Source: Nitrospira sp. ST-bin4
Lineage (GTDB): Bacteria; Nitrospirota; Nitrospiria; Nitrospirales; Nitrospiraceae
Length of the DNA: 53,137 bases
Direction: 5' to 3'
Assembly (NCBI GenBank): GCA_002083565.1
Contig: MSXM01000004.1
Span: 32,762-85,898 of the forward strand
Shown here: piece by piece, positions 47,578 to 53,137 of the stretch
Position numbering within the stretch: the stretch's first letter is position 1
Layout of the letters: every line of letters starts with the position of its first letter
Translations under genes and position numbers: made by a program
Notes under the pieces: model-generated
The model's database searches: none
Seen by the model: the letters and a program-made list of their open reading frames with translations, nothing else
What the model was told of the DNA's origin: nothing

Positions 47578-50500
47578 TGGCCAGATTTTTTATCAATCGA
47601 CCGATTGTCGCGATTGTTCTCGCGATTGTGATGACACTCGTCGGCGTCGTCGCGATGATCCAGCTTCCTATCGCTCAGTTTCCGAATATCGCACCACCGG
47701 AAATCCAGTTGCAGGCGACCTACCCGGGAGCGGATGCCGTCACCCTCGAACAGTCGGTCGCGACACCCATCGAACAGCAGATGAACGGTGTCGATAACAT
47801 GCTCTATATGTATTCGGTCAATGCCAGTGACGGGCGATCGACGCTACGGGTGAACTTCGACGTCGGGACGAAGCCGAACGACGATCAGATTCTCTCGCAG
47901 ATGCGGTATTCACAGGCGGAAGCCCAGTTGCCGCAAGAGGTGAAGAATTACGGTGTCACCGTCAAGAAGTCCACCACGAGCCCGCTGGCTCTGTTCTCCC
48001 TCTATTCCTCCAACGAAACCTACGACAACATCTGGCTGGCCAACTATGCGTTCATCAATATCAACGATCCGATGACGCGAGTGCCCGGGGTCGGGCAAGT
48101 AACGATCTTCGGCGCTGGGCAATATGCCATGCGGTTTTGGGTGCGGCCGGATATGCTGGCGAAGCTCAACATCACCGTGCCTGAAATCCTGGATGCCGTG
48201 AAGAAGCAGAACACAGTCAACCCGGCCGGACAGGTCGGCGCCGAGCCGATTCCGGCGGGCCAGGAGTTTACCTATTCCGTACGGGCCCAAGGCCGGTTGC
48301 TCACGCAGGAGGAATTCGAGTCGATCATCGTCCGTGCAAACGAAGACGGCTCCATTGTGCGGCTGAAGGATGTCGCGCGAGTCGAACTGGGGGCGCAGTC
48401 CTATAACATGATCGGCCGCATGAACGGCAAACCCTCCGCCATTATCGCGATTTACCAATTGCCCGGCTCCAACGCCATTCAAACGATGGATCAGGCGAAG
48501 CTGTTGATGGAGGATCTGAAGCGGCGTTTCCCGACCGACTTGGACTATGTGATTTCGCTGGATACCACCCTCTCGGTCCGGGAAGGGCTCAAAGAGATCG
48601 TGCATACCTTGTGGGAAGCGCTTCTGTTGGTTGTTGTCGTGGTGTTCATCTTCCTTCAGGGGTGGCGGGCCACGTTGATTCCGCTGTTAGCGGTACCGGT
48701 TTCGCTCATCGGCACCTTCATGTTGTTTCCGCTGCTGGGATTCACGATCAACACGCTCTCACTATTTGGCCTTGTGTTGGCGATCGGTTTGGTGGTGGAC
48801 GATGCCATCGTGGTCGTGGAAGCCGTCGAACATCATATCGAACAGGGACTCTCACCCAAGGAAGCGACACTCAAGGCCATGGAACAAGTGTCAGGGCCGG
48901 TCGTGGCCATCGCGCTGATTATGGTCGCAGTCTTTTTGCCGACGGCTTTTATCCCCGGCATAACCGGCCGCCTCTACCAGCAGTTTGCGATCACCATCGC
49001 CGTGGCAGTCATCATCTCTGCCGTCAACGCGCTCACGCTCAGTCCCGCGCTCTCGGCCATGCTCCTGCGCCGCAAAACAAAAAGCAGAGGTCCATTGGGG
49101 TGGTTCTTCGGATGGTTCAACCGCCTCTTCGGCCACGCGACTGACCGGTACGTGCGGGTCTGCCGTGGATTGATCCGCAAGGCGGCCTTGTCAATGCTTT
49201 TTCTCGTGCTGGTCTCTGTGGCGGCCGGCTGGTTCGGCTCGAAGCTGCCCAGCGCATTTCTCCCGATGGAGGACCAGGGTTATCTTTTCTTGAACGTTCA
49301 GTTACCGACTGCCGCGTCCCTTCAGCGAACAGATGAGGTCTGCAAAAAGATCGAAGCCATGTTGCGAGAGACGCCCGGCGTTCAATTCACGACAACCGTG
49401 GCGGGGTTCAGTCTCTTGAGCACCGTCAGTACCTCTTACAATGCATTTTTCTTCGTCACGCTCGCACCCTGGGGAGAGCGCGGGAAGCCGGAAGAGCAAC
49501 TACTCTCGATCTACTACCATATTAAGGAGCAACTGGACGGGCTTTCCGAGGCGCGGGCATTCGCGTTCCCGCCGCCGACCATTCCCGGGGTGGGAACCTC
49601 GGGAGGGGTGTCATTCATTCTGGAGGACCGAGTTGGCAAGGACGTGGCCTTTCTTGCCCAGAACACCGACACATTCATGACAGCCGCGCGAAAGCGTCCG
49701 GAGATCGCCAGGATGGATACCACCTTCATCCCCAGTGCTCCGCAGTTCTTCGCAAAGGTGGATCGAGAGAAGGCCTTGAAGCAGGGAGTCAATATCGGCG
49801 ATGCCTACCAGACGCTTCAGGCGTTCATGGGCGGGGTGATGGTCAACTACTTCAATCGATTCGGCCGTGTCTGGCAAGTCTATGTGCAGGCGGACGGCGA
49901 GTTCCGAACGAATCCCGACAACATCGGACAATTCTATGTGCGGAACGCTTCGGGCGATATGGTGCCGATGTCCACCCTTGTCTCCATGGAGTCGGTCAGT
50001 GGCCCTGAATTTACCATGCGGTACAACGGTTACCGGAGCGCGCAATTGTTTGTCGGCGCGGCGCCCGGTTACAGTTCCGGGCAGGTGATGCAGGCGCTCG
50101 AAGAGGTGTTCAAGGACACGATGCCCAGCGGGATGGGGTATGACTACATTGGGATGTCCTTTCAGGAGAAGGCGGCGGCACAGGGGGTGCCGGCCAGTGT
50201 CATCTTCGGATTCTCCGTTCTGTTCGTCTTTTTAATTCTCGCGGCACAATACGAGAGCTGGGCCCTGCCATTCAGCGTGTTGCTGGGGACGCCGATCGCT
50301 GTGTTCGGTGCTTTCGGCACCTTGTGGCTTCTCAAGCTGGTGGCGCCGCAAGCGAGCGAGAACGACGTGTTCGTACAGATTGGCTTGGTCATGCTCATCG
50401 GCCTTTCTGCGAAGAACGCGATCCTCATCGTCGAATTCGCGAAAAACGAGCGGGAGCAGGGAGTCAGTATCGCAGATGCCGCGCTGACCGCAGCCCGTTT

Positions 50501-50816
50501 GCGCCTGCGTCCGATTCTGATGACCGCCTTCGCGTTCATCCTCGGGGTCGTGCCGCTGATCCTCTCATCCGGCTCCGGTGCCCATGCGCGTATTCTGCTT
50601 GGTCTCACGGTGTTCGGGGGCATGACCGCGGCGAGCGTGATCGCCATTTTTATCATCCCGGTTTCGTTCTACGTAGTGGAGTCACTCGCTCGCCGAAAAG
50701 CATCACTGTCCCAGTCTGCAATACAAAATGACGAACTCCCGGGACTTGCCCTGCAACCACACGCGCATCATTTACCAGTGGCTATAGCGCACAGTCGCGG
50801 AGAGGGAGGACTCTGA
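47577..50816 (+). CDS. RND efflux inner-membrane transporter, operon 3 (AcrB/MexB type)
   Basis: 1079 residues. MARFFINRPIVAIVLAIVMT is the canonical AcrB N-terminus, followed by LPIAQFPNIAPPEIQLQATY. The GLVVDDAIVVVEAVEHHIEQ motif (TM4) and LIGLSAKNAILIVEFAKNER (TM10) carry the proton-relay Asp and Lys. The funnel and porter domains contain LQRTDEVCKKIEAML and FPPPTIPGVGTSGGVSFILE. It belongs to the HAE1 multidrug class, clearly apart from the pumps at 11301 and 35582. The C-terminal extra 30 residues are unremarkable. Substrate unknown; hydrophobic toxic compounds are likely. Confidence 0.95.
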   Translation: MARFFINRPIVAIVLAIVMTLVGVVAMIQLPIAQFPNIAPPEIQLQATYPGADAVTLEQSVATPIEQQMNGVDNMLYMYSVNASDGRSTLRVNFDVGTKPNDDQILSQMRYSQAEAQLPQEVKNYGVTVKKSTTSPLALFSLYSSNETYDNIWLANYAFININDPMTRVPGVGQVTIFGAGQYAMRFWVRPDMLAKLNITVPEILDAVKKQNTVNPAGQVGAEPIPAGQEFTYSVRAQGRLLTQEEFESIIVRANEDGSIVRLKDVARVELGAQSYNMIGRMNGKPSAIIAIYQLPGSNAIQTMDQAKLLMEDLKRRFPTDLDYVISLDTTLSVREGLKEIVHTLWEALLLVVVVVFIFLQGWRATLIPLLAVPVSLIGTFMLFPLLGFTINTLSLFGLVLAIGLVVDDAIVVVEAVEHHIEQGLSPKEATLKAMEQVSGPVVAIALIMVAVFLPTAFIPGITGRLYQQFAITIAVAVIISAVNALTLSPALSAMLLRRKTKSRGPLGWFFGWFNRLFGHATDRYVRVCRGLIRKAALSMLFLVLVSVAAGWFGSKLPSAFLPMEDQGYLFLNVQLPTAASLQRTDEVCKKIEAMLRETPGVQFTTTVAGFSLLSTVSTSYNAFFFVTLAPWGERGKPEEQLLSIYYHIKEQLDGLSEARAFAFPPPTIPGVGTSGGVSFILEDRVGKDVAFLAQNTDTFMTAARKRPEIARMDTTFIPSAPQFFAKVDREKALKQGVNIGDAYQTLQAFMGGVMVNYFNRFGRVWQVYVQADGEFRTNPDNIGQFYVRNASGDMVPMSTLVSMESVSGPEFTMRYNGYRSAQLFVGAAPGYSSGQVMQALEEVFKDTMPSGMGYDYIGMSFQEKAAAQGVPASVIFGFSVLFVFLILAAQYESWALPFSVLLGTPIAVFGAFGTLWLLKLVAPQASENDVFVQIGLVMLIGLSAKNAILIVEFAKNEREQGVSIADAALTAARLRLRPILMTAFAFILGVVPLILSSGSGAHARILLGLTVFGGMTAASVIAIFIIPVSFYVVESLARRKASLSQSAIQNDELPGLALQPHAHHLPVAIAHSRGEGGL

Positions 50817-50817
50817 T

Positions 50818-52281
50818 ATGACACGACTGCTGATTGTTGCACTCTTCACGGTTTCGCTGTCCGGATGTCTCATGGGACCGGATTACAAGCGACCGGATAC
50901 GCCGAAGGCCGATTCCTGGCGTGTGCCGGCTGAGAAGTCCGGTTCAATCGCGAATCTCCCTTGGTGGGAATTGCTGAAGGACGAAGCGCTACAGCAGCTG
51001 ATTCGTACGGTACTGGAAGAAAACCTGGACTTGCAGATGGCGGCTGCGAACATCGATGAATATCAGGCCCAACTGACCATCGCTCAATACGATCTGATTC
51101 CCTCCCTTTCCGCCTCTGGCACCGCATTCGGATTTCGAAACACGAATAACAATGCCCTAACGATACCGGGCGGAGGGGCCATCCCCATCTCTCAACGTGA
51201 AGGCACCACTCTGTCTCAGTTCTCGGGTAACGTGGGTGTCAAATGGGAAGTCGATCTGTGGGGACGGATTCGTCGCTCGGTCGAAGCCGGCAGAGCGCAA
51301 TTGCTGTCGAAACAGGAAAATCAGCGGGCGGTTGTGCTCAGCTTGGTCGGCAACATGGCGGAGAGCTATTTCGATCTGCGTGCGTTGGACCTTCAGATAG
51401 AGATCACGAAACGAACACTCAAAGCCTGGGATGATTCCGTCCGACTTTCCAGGCTCCGTTATCAGAAGGGTGATATCCCGAAACTCGATCTTGATCGATT
51501 CCTAGCAGAACGAGCAGGCACGGCGGCACAATTGGCCGATTTGGAACGGCAGGTGGTCCAACGGGAGAACCAGATCAGCGTGCTACTTGGACACAGCCCC
51601 TCGCCGGTATCACGGGGGCGGCTGCTTACAGAACAGCCGATGCCACCGGAGATACCGCCCGGCCTGCCATCTGAGCTGCTCCAGCGGCGGCCTGATATCG
51701 TACAGGCCGAACAGGAACTGGCAGCCGCGACGGCCAACATCGGCGTCGCCCAGGCCATGCGCTTTCCCCAGTTGGCCCTTACCGGGCAGGCCGGAGGAGC
51801 CCAACTCAATATCTCTGACATGTCCTTCAACCCCTATGCCACGTTTATGGGAGCTGCGGCCTTAACCGCGCCCCTCTACAACGCCAGCGCGCTTGGCTAT
51901 CAGGTAAAGATTGCTGAGGCCAGGGGCAATCAAGCGATTGCACGGTATCGCAAAACCGTTCTTCAAGCGTTCCAGGAAGTGGAGGATGCGCTGATCTCCG
52001 TGCAGAAGACCAAAGAACAGCAGGAGGCACAGGAGCAACAGGTCCAAGCCTTGGAATCGTCCCTGCATCTCGCTGAACTGCGCTACCAGGGTGGTCGGGC
52101 CAGTTATCTCGACTTGCTGACTGCGCAACGGACCTTGTTCGACGCTGAACTGGCACTGGCAAAGACCCGCCGCAACCAACTGGTTTCGGTCGTCAAACTG
52201 TACAAGGCTTTGGGAGGCGGTTGGTCTCCGAAGGGTGCCGAGGAAAACAAGCCGTCATCAACAATGCAAGATGCGGGGTGA
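50818..52281 (+). CDS. RND efflux outer-membrane factor (OprM/NodT family), operon 3
   Basis: 487 residues. MTRLLIVALFTVSLSGCLMG is a lipoprotein signal with lipobox LSGC, then GPDYKRPDTP, the family start. NLPWWELLKDEALQQLIRTV, VKWEVDLWGRIRRSVEAGRA, LPSELLQRRPDIVQAEQELA and the end YKALGGGWSP are OprM/NodT blocks shared with the protein at 9505. The gene starts 1 nt after the pump stop. As the third gene of the pump set it completes a full tripartite system, unlike operon 2. Confidence 0.94.
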   Translation: MTRLLIVALFTVSLSGCLMGPDYKRPDTPKADSWRVPAEKSGSIANLPWWELLKDEALQQLIRTVLEENLDLQMAAANIDEYQAQLTIAQYDLIPSLSASGTAFGFRNTNNNALTIPGGGAIPISQREGTTLSQFSGNVGVKWEVDLWGRIRRSVEAGRAQLLSKQENQRAVVLSLVGNMAESYFDLRALDLQIEITKRTLKAWDDSVRLSRLRYQKGDIPKLDLDRFLAERAGTAAQLADLERQVVQRENQISVLLGHSPSPVSRGRLLTEQPMPPEIPPGLPSELLQRRPDIVQAEQELAAATANIGVAQAMRFPQLALTGQAGGAQLNISDMSFNPYATFMGAAALTAPLYNASALGYQVKIAEARGNQAIARYRKTVLQAFQEVEDALISVQKTKEQQEAQEQQVQALESSLHLAELRYQGGRASYLDLLTAQRTLFDAELALAKTRRNQLVSVVKLYKALGGGWSPKGAEENKPSSTMQDAG

Positions 52282-52371
52282 AGGCATAGAGCTTTTGAGT
52301 GAAACGGGATGACGACGCACTCCCATAAAGAACAACTTCGATGGTTGAGCTTGGTTAATCTGGAGGTTATC

Positions 52372-53137
52372 GTGGCAAGACCCTTAGTCGGTATCATCGT
52401 GATTACGTTAGCGGGCTGTTGGCCTTCGGTATCGGCGGCCGAAAACGCAAGATCGCTTCGCGAGGTGTTTAAGCAGGTGGACCCGTCGGTTGTTGTGGTG
52501 GAGACTAACAGCCATCGCGTTGTGACAGGGCCGAGGATGCAGCTTGCGACTCTGCCCGGTCTGGGTTCCGGCGTACTCATTTCTGAAGACGGCAAAGTTA
52601 TGACGGCGGCACATGTCGTACAGACCGCGGATGAAATCAAAGTCCAGTTCAAAAACGGAGCAGTATCGACGGCCACCGTGCTGATGTCGGATGCGGCGGC
52701 GGATGTCGCATTGCTGCAACTGGCACAGGTGCCGGCCGGTGCCGTAGTAGCTAGGCTTGGGGACTCGGACGAGACAGAAGTCGGCGACGAGGTCTTTGTC
52801 GTAGGTGCGCCTTTGGGAATGAGTCACACATTGACCGTCGGTCACATCAGTGCCAGGCGGATACTCAATACCATGTTCGGAGACATGTCTCGATCGGAAT
52901 TCTTTCAGACGGATGCGGCAATCAACCAGGGTAATTCCGGCGGCCCGATGTTTAACCTGGAGGGTCAACTGGTCGGCGTCGTGAGCCATATTATGTCCAA
53001 GTCCGGCGGTTCCGAGGGATTGGGTTTTGCTGTCACATCCAACTTGGCTCGTAGGCTTCTCCTTCATCAGAATCAGTTCTGGAGCGGAGTCGAAACCGTC
53101 ATGCTATCCGGCGATCTTGTATCTATACAGGAGGTCT
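52372..53137 (+). CDS. HtrA/DegP-like trypsin-fold serine protease (C-terminus beyond window)
   Basis: 255 codons, open at the right edge. The start is a GTG at 52372 behind GGAGG. ARPLVGIIVITLAGCWPSVS is a signal sequence, possibly a lipoprotein. The catalytic triad is visible: His81 in MTAAHVV, Asp111 in DAAADVALLQL, and Ser189 in NQGNSGGPM. GLGSGVLISEDGKVMTAAHV and VGAPLGMSHTLTVGHISARR are typical of HtrA proteases. Whether PDZ domains follow is not visible. Periplasmic quality control is the usual role. It follows the outer-membrane factor by 90 nt on the same strand and may belong to the envelope operon. Confidence 0.88.
   Translation, partial: MARPLVGIIVITLAGCWPSVSAAENARSLREVFKQVDPSVVVVETNSHRVVTGPRMQLATLPGLGSGVLISEDGKVMTAAHVVQTADEIKVQFKNGAVSTATVLMSDAAADVALLQLAQVPAGAVVARLGDSDETEVGDEVFVVGAPLGMSHTLTVGHISARRILNTMFGDMSRSEFFQTDAAINQGNSGGPMFNLEGQLVGVVSHIMSKSGGSEGLGFAVTSNLARRLLLHQNQFWSGVETVMLSGDLVSIQEV

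Noticed and set aside
1..53137. CRISPR arrays, tRNA or rRNA genes, transposases, integrases
   Set aside because: Looked for in all gaps; no repeat-spacer periodicity, cloverleaf, or transposase/integrase motif was seen.

Overview
The window looks like a chromosomal stretch of a moderately GC-rich Gram-negative bacterium. RND tripartite pumps, outer-membrane factors and lipoproteins show an outer membrane. Tandem-GAF sigma-54 activators, YciI/DGPF proteins with an ECF42-type sigma factor, and the overall protein flavour suggest the Nitrospira lineage. That assignment is a judgement from protein style, since no rRNA or housekeeping marker is present. I found no tRNA, rRNA, CRISPR array, phage or transposase gene.

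Layout. (1) 1-9.3 kb, all minus strand: three tandem HicB-like small proteins, then a run of small stand-alone genes (a 59-residue membrane protein, DUF2784, TfoX-like, methyltransferase, lipoprotein, DUF1059, DUF1579, DUF1428, YciI, VOC, DUF2214, RidA, metallo-beta-lactamase-fold, GNAT). (2) 9.5-18.5 kb, minus: RND operon 1 (adaptor, pump, STAS protein, outer-membrane factor) preceded by a PAS-GAF-PAS sigma-54 activator. (3) 18.9-21.3 kb, plus: tautomerase and aldehyde dehydrogenase behind a sigma-54 promoter. (4) 21.3-25.5 kb, minus: DedA-rhodanese fusion, a decayed TerB-COQ4 gene, and a triple-GAF sigma-54 activator. (5) 25.7-34.2 kb, mostly minus: MoaD-like and BNR-repeat proteins, YciI genes, TrmO, a TetR-controlled reductase/RidA/LLM operon, and an ECF42 sigma factor with its YciI partner. 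(6) 34.3-40.6 kb: CBS and zinc-ribbon pair, RND operon 2 (adaptor and pump only), and 3-methyladenine glycosylase I. (7) 40.9-53.1 kb, plus: a quadruple-GAF sigma-54 activator followed by a seven-gene operon of DUF3313 lipoprotein, TerB-COQ4 protein, STAS protein, adaptor, RND pump, outer-membrane factor and HtrA-like protease (cut by the window end).

How the parts fit. Three operons (RND 1, DedA/TerB-COQ4 remnant, RND 3) carry the same promoter design. Each has a -24/-12 site beginning TGGAA(T/C)G, and two 10-bp dyads of type CGA-N4-TCG whose centres are exactly 18 bp apart and lie 119-120 and 137-138 bp upstream of the -24 GG. In each case a sigma-54 activator gene sits just upstream in the same orientation. 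Two of the three activators have nearly identical recognition helices. This is the strongest candidate for an undescribed system: a sigma-54 envelope/efflux regulon joining RND pumps to STAS, TerB-COQ4 and DedA-rhodanese proteins.

A second regulon is visible: TGTCGA-N16/17-CGACTA promoters in front of YciI genes, matching the known preference of ECF42 sigma factors, with the ECF42 gene inside the window. A third is a TetR repressor with two matching ACCTAC-N6-GTAGGT operators. Decayed remnants of DUF488, TerB-COQ4, an aminoglycoside-acetyltransferase-like gene and a second ECF42 show that this is a turnover-prone accessory region.
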